From Phlebopus portentosus (lineage: Eukaryota; Basidiomycota; Agaricomycetes; Boletales; Boletinellaceae): a stretch of DNA of 64,000 nucleotides. Positions within the stretch are counted from its first letter, which is position 1, and each line of letters starts with the position of its first letter. Shown here one piece after another: positions 11,640 through 22,229 of the stretch. The notes beneath the pieces were generated by a model. It was not told the DNA's origin. It saw only the letters and a program-made list of their open reading frames with translations, and searched no databases. Made by a program: the position numbers and the translations under genes. The DNA is taken from NCBI GenBank assembly GCA_037892935.1, contig JAYXKI010000008.1:1116001-1180000 (forward strand), written 5' to 3'.

Positions 11640-12130
11640 ATGAAAACGACGGACGAGTACTGCGCGGACGGTGAGTGCTATCTACCTTCCACCATCTGTC
11701 TCTCAGTTCAATAATAACTGCTAATCTTGTCAGCCGAGTTCCTGCATGAGGGAAAGGAGAAAGTGATGAAGTCAAGGTTGTTTACCGAGGCAAAAAAGGC
11801 ACTTGAGGATTTGAACGTGGGTCTTAGTAAGTCCTATCCCTCACGGAAACTCGCCAACAGAGGGCATAACACCTCTTTTTTTCGTTCCCTCGCAGTCGCG
11901 CATGGAGCAAGAATCCGTACGTAAGGTGTTGGGGTGCCAATATCCGCACTGTAGTCAGATTAGACTTTGTGATCTGTCCAAAAATCGAGTCGAAAGTTTT
12001 TTACTCTCTCCTTTGGAACCAGACCGACCTCAATGATTGGCGCGGAAGTACTTCATTCGGTTTGGTTCCAGATGACTCGAAGGTGATGCAGTTTGACCAC
12101 AGGTGGATACCAACAATTTTCAAACCGTAA
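11640..12130 (+). CDS. Small orphan protein, 106 aa, four exons
   Basis: Exons 11640-11670, 11734-11826, 11896-11920 and 11959-12130 sum to 321 nt, an exact number of codons with a stop. An in-frame TGA sits directly before the ATG, which fixes the start. The protein begins MKTTDEYCAD, has a Lys/Glu-rich helix-like section (KKALEDLN), a short IAHGARIR segment, and a compact C-terminal half with DFVICPKIE and LLWNQTDLNDWRGS. No exon is long enough to stand out as an open frame. The 38-nt third intron is short for this genome, the weakest point. I do not recognise the family. It converges with the AP-1 mu gene about 400 bp away. Confidence 0.55.
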
Positions 12131-12532
12131 CATCTTCGGGCGGCCGACCATGACAAAGAGTTTGACACCGGCTGGCGAAGTCCGAGTCGGGTATCTTAGA
12201 TCCAACGCGCTCAGGGACGTAGCTGGGCACATATTTCTAATCAGAGATGAAATGAGCCGAGAACAGATAGGCCTTCGGAATCTTATCATGGAGAAAAGAT
12301 CCTGGCACCGGCGCAGTAGAGGAATGCTAGGCACAAAACTTGCGGTCAGAGTGATGAAGAAAATGAGCTTCAAAGCCAGAACCAGGAGGCACAGATGAAT
12401 TGCCCCAGCTGACGGTGATATTGCTACAGGTTACACGCGTCCATAAATGTTCACTTCTACATCGGTACGAAAGGTGTGCTCCCTTTCTCCAGAGCCGTTC
12501 GTAAACTATAAAACAGCGGGAACCAAACACCG

Positions 12533-14132
12533 TTAATCTCTAGCAGAAGCGTGATACGAAGAAAGTGCTGACCTGTAGTCATCGCCGTGTTGAGTGATGT
12601 ATCGTACCCAGGGCAAAGCCTGGTACCCGCTCTTCTCCACGATTTTGAGGTACCGTACTTGAATGCCGGAGACGGTGAAGTAAGGAATCTCGAATTTGAC
12701 AGTAATAGGTGCTCGTCGTTCCGGTTCATTTTCTGCATATGCAAGCAAAAAGAAGATTGATACTCGGGAAAGCGGAAGTAAAGGACACCACACATACCTC
12801 CGCGGACACTAGGCAGCGCAAAATGCGCACGCATTAGAAACTCACGTCCTCCAGCAAGTTGCTTGATCTTCCACACAAAGGCGCTCTTATCAGGTGCATA
12901 GTGCACCGAACCCGTAGCAGCTCTAAAGCGCGGAGCACTGGCATCGTCAGGAACAGGAACGTAAATCTCCACGCCATTTGCTGTACTCCGTCGTTTAAAT
13001 TGCGCTTTCACTTTGACGACGTACTCAACGCGGGACCCTTTGTGATTCTCGATAGCAGCTTCCGCCCAGATGAGCGGTTTCACCGCTGTGCTGAGTCGGT
13101 AGGACATGAGTTCGAACTCCCCGTCCGGAGGGATGAAGGAAATAGTTCGGTCGTTTTCGAAACGTGAGAGTCGTACGCATTGGTGGAACTTGACGTCTTC
13201 CATTTCGATTGCCTTCCCTCGCGCAGCTTCACGAAAGGTAAGCATTGGAACGTATGTATGAAGATATGCATCGACTTACTCCGACCGGTACTCTCAAACA
13301 TCACTTTATCATTTAGACCAAGTCGTAGCTCTGGCATCCCGGACAAGTAGCACTTCATCTTGATTGCACCAAGAATCTCCGATCGAATGACATTGCCATT
13401 AGCGTTGACCTATGATACACTTTAGTACTCAATGAAACGAAACCACTGATGGACAACATACGAGCATATTGACACTTTCGATAACATCCAAGAACACCTC
13501 GTTCTTCCGATATCGTATACCTTCCGATCTCCACGAGACCGCGTTCGTGACAGCCATAGGAGGCCGTACTTGCACCTCCAGTTGATGCGATTCTTGCGTG
13601 ATATACCTGGTCAGTGACAACAGGCCACAGGTCAGTTCTTCCACCAACATATATAAGAAAGAAGAAAGACACACTCTTGCAATATTTTACTCTCAGTCGT
13701 CTGAGGGTACCCGAAGTCCATCATCTCATCCAATAGCTCGTAAATAACCACAAAGTTATCTCGTATCGACTCCTCCTCGAGCTCCTTGAAGTATTCGACA
13801 AGAACAGACGAGAGACGGTGCAGGAAGATGATGATCTCTGCTGCGTTGGTGTTTCGTCTTGAAAGCGCAAGAACTAACAGCATTCGATAATCATGAGAAA
13901 CGAAGGTAAGATGAAGAGTAATTGAACACGCACGATAGAGATTACTATGTCTGATATGCATGTAATTTATACCCTGACTTGAGAAACATGGAGTGACTTG
14001 TTGTCCTTCCTCCTCGATGTCCAGCATGAGAGGAAGAAACCGTTCAACGTGCGAAGTTGGTACATCGTCGCGATATGATCGCTGTATAAGTGGCTTTCCT
14101 TTGAGATCAAGGATTGCGATGAGGCTTGCCAT
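12533..14132 (-). CDS. apm1: AP-1 adaptor complex medium (mu) subunit
   Basis: Recognises YxxPhi sorting signals in cargo and couples them to clathrin at the trans-Golgi network and endosomes. Exons (minus strand, 5' to 3'): 13934-14132, 13675-13873, 13462-13606, 13280-13409, 12798-13226, 12573-12732 and 12533-12539, giving 422 aa, the usual length. The N-terminal longin-like half starts MASLIAILDLKGKPL and contains YFKELEEESIRDNF and ELLDEMMDFGYPQTT. The C-terminal mu-homology domain contains MKCYLSGMPELRLGLNDK, RFENDRTISFIPPDGEFELM and QALPWVRYITQHGDD. This resembles mu-1 rather than mu-2, mu-3 or mu-4. The coding part of the last exon is only 7 nt (AG, A-GAT-TAA split by the intron). Confidence 0.95.
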
Positions 14133-14446
14133 GGTGTACGAGGAACGAGAGGTTGAATCACGACACGCAGAATTTCGTGCGCGTAAGGGGAGACGCGTGT
14201 TACGTAATATTGAGTTACCTTAACTCAAATCAATTTCTCAACTTGGGAGGGGTTTCCGACTCTTTCATAAGGTATGGTGTTGTCGCATTGGCGAAATCGA
14301 CAATCATCTAGCAAAATAATATTTTACAGGTCTGAGCTGAAGTCAGAATTACCCAAAGAACGCTGACATGCAGATGTTTATGATATAGGAAACAGAATTA
14401 AGAATCGGAAAGCAATTTCGAGAGCCATAAGCAAATCATGAATCAT

Positions 14447-15945
14447 TCATCGTCGGAACACCCTTAAGAAACCCGACCCTTTCCTCTTATTGCCCTTCAA
14501 CAATGGCGTGTTTTCGCCTAGCATAGCACGGACAATCTCCTCGTCGGAAAGATGTGGTCGTCCATCTTCACCTCCCTCACCTTGTTCCTCTTCATCTGCC
14601 GAACGCGGGCGGGGAATAGGCTGGGTAGATTGTCCAAGTTCGGCAGAGGAAGGCGGAAGAGGATGTCCGAAGTCGTCGATGTGCAGACGGCGTTGCCGAA
14701 TCTTCCACGCGACGCACATGAATAGGAGGATTGCCTGCATAATACCCGACACGGCGAACATGATCCAGCCTGAAAGGCAAGATTAGCTACAGCCTAAACT
14801 CATCACACTTCAAGCATGCAACTCACTCGTCCAATCTGTTCCAGGCCTTTACGGTATATCAGCCAAAGTTTTGAGAGATATTGAAACAAGATATGTACCT
14901 CATAGCAATGGAAAGTACCATAAGTGCCGCTCCAGGGCTCTGAATAACCATCATAGGAATGCTTAGTGCGCCAACTAATTTAAGATGGAATGTGTGCCAC
15001 AATTGTGGACAATACTGAATTGCAGCCAGCGCAGCGGAGGTAAGTCCGAGGAACGTCGCCCACCCTGCTATGCGCGGATCCTGAGCGGGGCTTGCGGGTA
15101 GGTTGACGTTGGTGGAAAGGAGGAGACCAAAGGTGACAAACGTGCAGAACACCCTGTGCACGGCGTGAAGTAAATGTGAATTGTGAGTGATGATGAAAGA
15201 CAACTTGAAGAGGTATAGACGAACATGTGTAAGGCGACTGCCCAGGCAAGTACAACTGATAGACGCCAATGTGATGTCTTCGCATTTGTCTTCACCGGCG
15301 TGTCGTCCACGGCAACAGTCTTAAACTTGACGTGGGGCGGGTAATACATTATGTATAATATTTGACTTAAAAGGCTTATCGGTTCAATCTCATCGTAGCC
15401 AAAAAGAAAGGACATACATTATGTTGAAGAGAAGCCACTGAAGAGAAACCTGGACTATGCCTCCCATGGATTCCGCACAGCTGCCAGTGCTCTACACGTG
15501 CAAATGAGCAGTGTTTCAACCGAAGGCACAAAATCACGTACGATGTAACGGCAACACCTCACAACATTCCACTGCATCGTCCACCTTTACCAAGTTTAAT
15601 TCACCCGCCTTTCAAGAAGAACAAAGGGGTTTTGCGTCACCCACATATTCAAACATCCTGCTGCGGAGGACGTTGCACCCAAGAGCAAGAACCACGGGCT
15701 AAATCCCTCAGAAGAGCTTTTATTGATGATCTTGAAATGCTGATTGTTTTGAAACTCGTTGTTAGCGATTCGTCAGACTCGTACGTTTGGCAAGCACGCG
15801 CCTGCGGAACGTAAGACGCGAAGAGTCCGCCTATGAGACCTAACGTGAGTAATGTCCCCCATAGGTCGTGGTGCTATCACAACAACATTAGCGACGCCTT
15901 CTGATATGTTGTATTGAAGTGTACCTGTTCGCAGACGTCCGACAT
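14447..15945 (-). CDS. PQ-loop repeat membrane protein, vacuolar/lysosomal transporter type
   Basis: Eight exons (15925-15945, 15802-15873, 15605-15739, 15418-15491, 15225-15365, 14899-15153, 14827-14846, 14447-14769) give 346 aa with seven predicted membrane helices. Two PQ-loop signatures are visible, FASYVPQHFKIINK in the first helical triplet and AIQYCPQLWHTF in the second. PQ-loop proteins of the Ypq/cystinosin group export amino acids from the vacuole. The cytosolic tail carries ENTPLL, an acidic dileucine [DE]xxxL[LI] signal that fits vacuolar delivery through adaptors; this is inference. Intron 15740-15801 must use GC-AG borders to join the P-Q to HFKII, and one exon is only 20 nt. 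Substrate unknown. Confidence 0.9.
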
Positions 15946-16368
15946 GGTTGTGGTAAGAGACAGAAGGCAAGACGGACGCCAACGGCCAGCATGTAGTGAG
16001 TGCGACACGGGAGATAAGGTGGTTTCCCACGGTATATTATCAGATTACTTTCCACTTGGATGAGAAATTCGACTTTACTAAATTTACTTCCGCACAAACA
16101 TCGACGGAAATTACATGCAGGGATCCTTATTCAGAACCGATATGTATAAAGGATCAGTAATTGTGAAAAGTTAGATTTATCCTCCAGAATATGAAATCTC
16201 ATGAGGTCCTGAACAGCATCGAACTTGCTTCCGAGTCTGAGTCTTTCTTCCTTCTGAATATTCTGTGGACTTCGAGTCCGCTTGACATCTGAAACAGAAA
16301 TCCGTTGATGATGAGAACTTCCACGAGTATATAGTACTCACGAACCCTTACTTTGACTAGACCATTGC
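15946..16368. other. Spacer between PQ-loop and GAR transformylase genes
   Basis: No exon-like frame seen; probably promoter of the PQ-loop gene plus 3' region of the next. Confidence 0.5.
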
Positions 16369-17099
16369 CTACTGGACTTCTTCCAAGACCTTCGAAGCTC
16401 CTTGCACAAGAACCTCCCATTCGGTTTTATGCAACCTCTCCCCGAACACCTCCAACGTCTCTCCCTTCTCAAGCGGGACCTCCTTCACAATAACCGGTTC
16501 CCCTCGATCAACCTCTTTGATTACACGATGCACCATCACCCCAACCTTGTCGACTTCACCCTTTTGGAATGCATCATATTCACGCTGGATGGCGTTGGCA
16601 CCTTCGAATGCCCCGGGAAGCGCAGGATGAAGATTGATGACAGGTATAGGTTTACCCCTCACTCGAGCTGCTTCTTCTTCAACCGGATCGAGGAAAGCCT
16701 CGCTGAGGACGTGCATCCATCCAGCTAATACAACTAGATCTGGTCGGGCGTCAAGTACAATTTTCGCGATCTCAGCATCATAATCGGCTCGTGTTTTGCC
16801 CGGATTCGACTTCAGGTAAGGTTGCAGTGCCAAGTACGCAGTCGCGATAGGAGGGCTAGCATTTGCTGCCCGTGTCAGTCCATACGCTGCTTTCCGGTTC
16901 GAGACGACAAGGACTATCGAGCTGTTGGGGAGCGACGGTGTGTTTTGCGCGTCGATGAGAGCCTGGAGGTTCGTTCCTAAGCACAATCAATGTCGCATCA
17001 GTTCATACATATATGCATTCGAGAATTATTCTTGAGCTTGCCTGAGCCGGATATGAGAACGACTATCCTGCGTTTAGAACGATTTTCCTCATCGGTCAT
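16369..17099 (-). CDS. ade8: Phosphoribosylglycinamide formyltransferase (GAR transformylase)
   Basis: Transfers a formyl group from 10-formyl-tetrahydrofolate to GAR, the third step of purine synthesis, in the cytosol. Two exons, 17042-17099 and 16369-16976, give 221 aa, close to monofunctional yeast Ade8. The nucleotide-binding start RRIVVLISGSGTNLQALID spans the intron. Further family marks are VVSNRKAAYGL, LVVLAGWMHVLS, the active-site INLHPALPGAFEG, and VMVHRVI. The final EGANAIQREYDAFQKGE region aligns with the conserved folate-binding end. The only intron (16977-17041) has GC-AG borders with a standard CAG-gcaag donor. Tandem with threonine synthase, 249 bp downstream of its stop. Confidence 0.95.
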
Positions 17100-17348
17100 G
17101 GCGGAAAGAGAATATCAGCCATGCCTAGGATCGTTCGCGATTCAAAGTCAAAATTTTGAGAAAGGGAGATAAGATAAGATAAAATAATTGCGTGGGACTT
17201 TTGCTCTTGGATTCCTTCTTCTCCTTTTCCTTACTTCCTTACTCCTGTATACAGCACAGTTGATGTAGACTATAAAGTCGCGGAACTTCTATTCATACAT
17301 TTACTCTGCTACATCTCTATAACAACATTTTGGGTTAAATGTATGGGC

Positions 17349-19249
17349 TCATACACCGATTTGACTAGAAACCTTCCCCTCTTTTTCCTGTGCCTCATTT
17401 TCAATGACAGCCTTCACCAAACTAACGTCCGGCTTTTCTACATCTATAACCCGACGTTTGCGCTCCAGCAAACCCTTAAACTCCTCTGGAAGCACATCAC
17501 GCCCGAAGTTGAATCCAGCCTCATCTGCAAGCGCTGCAGTAACTGCTTCCGAGAACTTGGCTGGATGTGCGGTTGACAGAACGATTTGCACAGTCGATGG
17601 CGGACTAGCAGAGTGTGATGAGGGAAATAAAGGGAGAGATACAGAAGAGAATACGTACTTTCGGGTAGCTATGATTTTCGCAGCGGCGAGTCCGACGGCT
17701 GTATGCGGATCTACGATGTAAGATGGTGATGACTTGTAGAATGAGCGGATAGTTTCAGTCGTCTATATAAATGACTTCTATAGCAATCTCAGTGACCATC
17801 AGAAGAAAAGGTCGCGTACCTGTTTGTCAGATATCCTCTCCGCAATGAAATCGCGCCGCGCAAGCTCCAGAACGCCGGTTGGCACTTCGACGCGCCCATT
17901 GCTCTTCACCTTGCTCATCCAATTTGCAACGGTAGCGCAAGCTACCTTGCGATCCTTTGCCCCAATTGCCTCGAATGCTAAATACCAAAGCAAGCGCTCG
18001 AAGTTGCTCGACACAAGGATGTCCATTGCCGGGCTTAACGTTGCGCGTACACCTCCTGTTTGCGCAGCTTGCCTGCCGTCTGAAGCACCATTCGCAGGCG
18101 CAGCAGCACCTTCAGCCGACACAGATGCACTTTTCTCATATCGACCATTCTTCCAGAATCGCACAAGGATATCATTCTCATTTGTCGCTACGGCCAGACG
18201 CGCACAGGGCAGACCCATGCGCTTAGCATAATATCCAGCAAGAATATCGCCAAAATTGCCTGTGGGTACGACGAATTGCAACTCCGCGGAAGAGCCTGCG
18301 GATAACAGACGGCGAGCATGAAAGAAGGCGAGGAAATAATACACCGTCTGAGCCAAGATGCGCGCCCAGTTGATAGAGTTGATCGCGCCGAGATGGTGGG
18401 TAGAGTTAAATTCGCCGTCGGCAAACAAGGCTTTCACAATATCCTAAGATGATGATTGCTTGGTAAATTGAAAAATAGACCAGGCGAGGGGGAGCGGCGC
18501 CCACCTGGCAATCATCAAACGTGCCCTTCACGGCGACGTTATGAACATTGTCGTCCGTTACTGTTGTCATCTGTGCCTCCTGAATGGGCGATACACGCCC
18601 TTTTGGATGGAGAATAAAGATAGAAATATCCGCTTTATTGCGGAGCCCGTAGATCGCAGCACTTGAGAAGATATATGCATGCAATCAGATCCAAGACGAA
18701 ACCATGAGGTCCTTTATCGGGGAACACTTACCTGCCAGTATCACCGCTCGTTGCGCCTAGAACAGTCAAACGCTCCCTCGGCTCACCAGCCTTCTTTCGT
18801 GCGTTCCTTCTGAGGAGGAAGAACTCGAATAGGTTGCCGAGAAGCTGCAATGCGACATCCTTAAACGCAAAAGTCGGCCCGTGAAACAGTTCAAGTACAA
18901 AAAGATCATCGCTCAGTTTCTTCAACGGCGTGACATCCGGATGTCGGAAGGTGCTGTACGATTGGTCTACGAGCTTGCGGAGTTCGTCTCGCGAGATCTC
19001 CGACGGATCGATGTAAAGTGAGAGGATTTCGAGTGAGAGTGCTTGGAAAGAGAACGAAGACCATTTTGTCTGCCAATCATCCGGAAGCTTAGGAATCTCT
19101 ATGGGGATGTACAATCCGCCATCTGGGGCAAGGCCAGTAAGGACTGTCTAGACGAACGTTAACAGATCTGTAGTGATGAATCGAAGAAAATGCTCGACCT
19201 CTTCAAAAGACAATTCCTTTGCATCGCCTCTTGTTGAGAAATATCTCAT
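17349..19249 (-). CDS. thr4: Threonine synthase
   Basis: PLP enzyme converting O-phosphohomoserine to threonine and phosphate. Six exons (19199-19249, 18732-19147, 18505-18661, 17820-18443, 17659-17762, 17349-17604) give 535 aa, the fungal length. It starts MRYFSTRGDAKELSFEE, then VLTGLAPDGGLYIP. The PLP lysine is in HGPTFAFKDVALQL and the cofactor glycine loop in LGATSGDTGSAA. Later blocks are AINSINWARILAQTVYY, PTGNFGDILAGYYAKRMG and SPAMDILVSSNFERLLWYL. It is a complete, ordinary gene; a poly-Ala-like insertion lies between RYEKS and GVRATLSPAMD. Confidence 0.96.
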
Positions 19250-19468
19250 CGCTTGTCCAGTAGAGTGCGTCCCAGATCTAGCTGCTCGTTCAAGTTGCCA
19301 CCGTTGCAGTTGCGACCTCGACGTGAAATCGAGCCAAACCAGAAATTTGAGTCGAGAATATTTCCTATTCAGGAATGCAAATCACTTCGATCCCGTGATC
19401 CCAGATACACCAAAAACTCGCTTCCAATTGAACTCCCCAACTTCTACTCACTCAACAAGAAGTTGTAA

Positions 19469-20323
19469 ATGCTCTCAATCTGGGACTCGAGTAGCGTTCC
19501 GGTCGTCCATTCCTCCCAATCAACTTATCATGATTTCTACACAGATGCTTGACCGTCGGATGAGCGGCTCCGTCAGCTCGTGGGTGCCGACAGGCAAGCG
19601 ATATCACACTGGCAGAATGAGAGCCCAATCATCGATTGGACGTGGAAAATTTCCAATGATGCGCAGGCTGCCAATCTAATGCTGTGTGTACTTGGACTGT
19701 TACACGTGTATGACGCCTGACCTTACTGATGGGTTCCAATCAAACTCCAAATGATGAAGCAGCGGCAGCGGCTCGCGCCACCGAAACCCGGTCGCTGCTT
19801 TCCGTAATGTACAACACTCCGAACTTTCTCATGGAACTTCGCAAGAGCATGGAAAACAAGGATTGTGCAGCGCAAGGCAGTGCTTCCTTTGTCGTGCGTT
19901 GATTTCATTGATTTTCGATGGGCTGATGCTGATTCAATTTCTACAAATTCCATCTTCCATTCAGATTTCCTTGACTTCTAGTGGGAGATAGCTGGAGGAT
20001 GCTCGAATCACTTGATCGATCTTGAGTTCTCTAGAATGCGTGGAACATTGCAACATAGTCCCATTGCACTGATACTTCGACCTCGTGCAAAGCCCCAAGT
20101 TCATGTTTCCATTAAAGCTACTAACGAGGCATCGGTTTCGTGCACCATCAGCTTGCATCAGACGTGATTTCGATTGCCTCGCCTGGATATTGACTTGCGT
20201 GACGATCCTGGGAAACGTTGCTATGCAGAGATTCGCGAGTGTTCAGAGGCTTCCAATGCTTCGGAAGCGACGATAGCTCCTATTCGTGGAATCATTTTAC
20301 CACATCGGTGTCCAACGGATTAG
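19469..20323 (+). pseudogene. Possible decayed gene: chain of open segments broken by stops
   Basis: Several adjacent segments read like protein but do not join cleanly. Segments are 19469-19549 and 19553-19717, the same frame split by one TGA; 19729-19902, a 57-codon frame starting with ATG; 19982-20164; and 20168-20320, again the same frame split by one TGA. Composition (for example IIDWTWKISNDAQAANLML and LLSVMYNTPNFLMELRK) is unlike random spacer. I could not remove the stops with canonical introns, so decay is the simplest reading. A real gene with introns I missed is possible. Family not recognised. Confidence 0.3.
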
Positions 20324-22229
20324 TGCGCGAGAGTTTTGTCGTTCAGTGGCCAATGGATATGTCTGCACTTCATCTCAACTGACAGTCCATCAATGAAGAT
20401 CTATTAGGAAGCGCGCCCGTCGTCATGTAGGTGCATATGCGCTTCCAGACGGCATATCTTTGACCTATAATACTTAACCTTCTAGGTTTTGGCCATTCGC
20501 AAGGTTGACGTTGGCGAGTGGCCACCAGGGTCGACTTGAATGCTGAGCTGTTTGTGTCGTGTCGTGTCTTATTTGACTTGTCCAAGTGTATCACGGTGCC
20601 TTACGACAAGTAACAAGAGGGACTAGCGACCTGCGATCCGAAATAGCCTCATCAAAATTGAATCTGTCTTCGTTGACGGCGTCAAGGTTGGTAAACCCGG
20701 GGTTTCTTGCGGGAGAGAAGTGCTCATTTTACCACACATTTAATAGTATCATGCGGCACCCTCTTCCACCAGATGATATCTTGATGGATGCCTTTTCCGA
20801 AGGGAATATTCGCGAGCGATATCAAGTTTGCATTTCGCCTTCGAGGCGCCAAATTTAGACACCGGCTGATCCAATCCTCTGGATATTTCCGAATTTGTCC
20901 ATCACAGCTTACGACTGAACTTCCTCCCACTGATGATCTCAGTCACGCATCACTTCAATAGAAGATGGTCACTAGACTTAGGAGTCTTCAACGTTCTTCT
21001 TTCAGATGGTGTGAACCGGTACAGGAACGGAGGCGTTATCGCCTCGCCTCCTGATCTACCAAAGCGTTCAGATCGGACTGTCCGGGCGCTGCTCGGTTGA
21101 AGCGCTTTCAACTCTGGAAAACCCCCCTTTCATGCATCTTCCTTATTGTAGTGAAATGGATTGGAAAAGCGCGATGGGCAGGTGTGGATGTGTGGAGGCA
21201 CAGCCAATGATCAGTGGGAACTGGTGGAAGCGGACCGCGCCTCATACTAGACGTGCACTGCCTCCATCTGTTTCTAAACACTCCATCATTCGTATAGATA
21301 CTTTTACTTGCGCGTCATCTTCCGCCGAGAGTCCCCCGTTTTGCCTGTTGCTCGCTTCGCTTGGTCCCATCGTCTCCGAGACGCTCTCGGCTATATTTCA
21401 CTCGGTGTTTCTAGGTCCCGTTCTCATCGAACTACTTAAGGTTATCCACCCTGGCGTCCGCTTGGCTTCCGTGTTCTCCGCCATCCAGTATGCTGTCATT
21501 CATTAGCATGGGAGGCCGCAAAAAGCGGCAAAGGAAGAAGGGATCCATTCGCGGCAATGGCGGATCCGGAACGCGAGGAAACAGACGAGTCTCGCGGGGA
21601 TCGGGCTCGTTCATGTCTCCCGGTAATATTGGAGAAATTGCTGAGAAACCGGTAGTACAGCGTTCCGCTCTGAATGAGAGGGCTGCAGCAACGGAGAAGA
21701 AGATCGTTGCAGGTATTACCTCGATAGAGACGCCGATTGTTCCTACCCGTTCGCCAGAGATACAGCTGGAATTCAAACACGACTCGCTGTTGCAATCGCT
21801 TCCTGAAGAATACCTCAGATATAGAAAAGGAAGCACGTCGAGCCCCCAAGGGAAGTAGGCATCGTAAGGTCATCCTCGCAGGTGAGTTTCCCTTTCCTGA
21901 CTTCACTTTCTCTGGGACTGGTAATGCTGTACTGGCCTGTACATGGAATGGACGGTTACGATATCGAGTCGGACTCTTTTCTACATCCTCTGTCCTGCTG
22001 CTATAATCACAGGTTTAGTCGTCCTAAGGACCTCTGAAGCTGGGACCTCAGTTCATCATCTTCCGCATCGTCTCGTTTCCGCCATCATTCGAACAAAGGC
22101 GGAAACGCCTTGTAATGCCACATGCCGATGGAATTCTGTTTTAATGCAGTCTGTTCTGTTGATGTCAAGTTCAGATGCACTAATCTTTGCCTCTATTCGG
22201 AACAATAGACTGCCGACTGGACTCTGAAC
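20324..22229. other. Long upstream region of the coiled-coil orphan; one ambiguous frame
   Basis: The most gene-like frame is 21508-21858 (+), a basic Gly/Arg/Lys-rich reading starting MGGRKKRQRKKG. A second frame overlapping it (about 21800-21880) ends at a good GT donor. I could not choose a model or link it to the ATG at 22230. It may be a 5' leader exon of the next gene or a separate short gene. Nothing convincing at 20324-21130. Confidence 0.3.

Noticed and set aside
12457..13245. 262-codon minus-strand frame as a stand-alone gene
   Set aside because: It is AP-1 mu exon 5 read through two introns; spliced exons restore the family sequence.
16369..19249. Purine-threonine biosynthetic cluster
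   Set aside because: Two tandem primary-metabolism genes with unrelated pathways and separate promoters; no further cluster genes.
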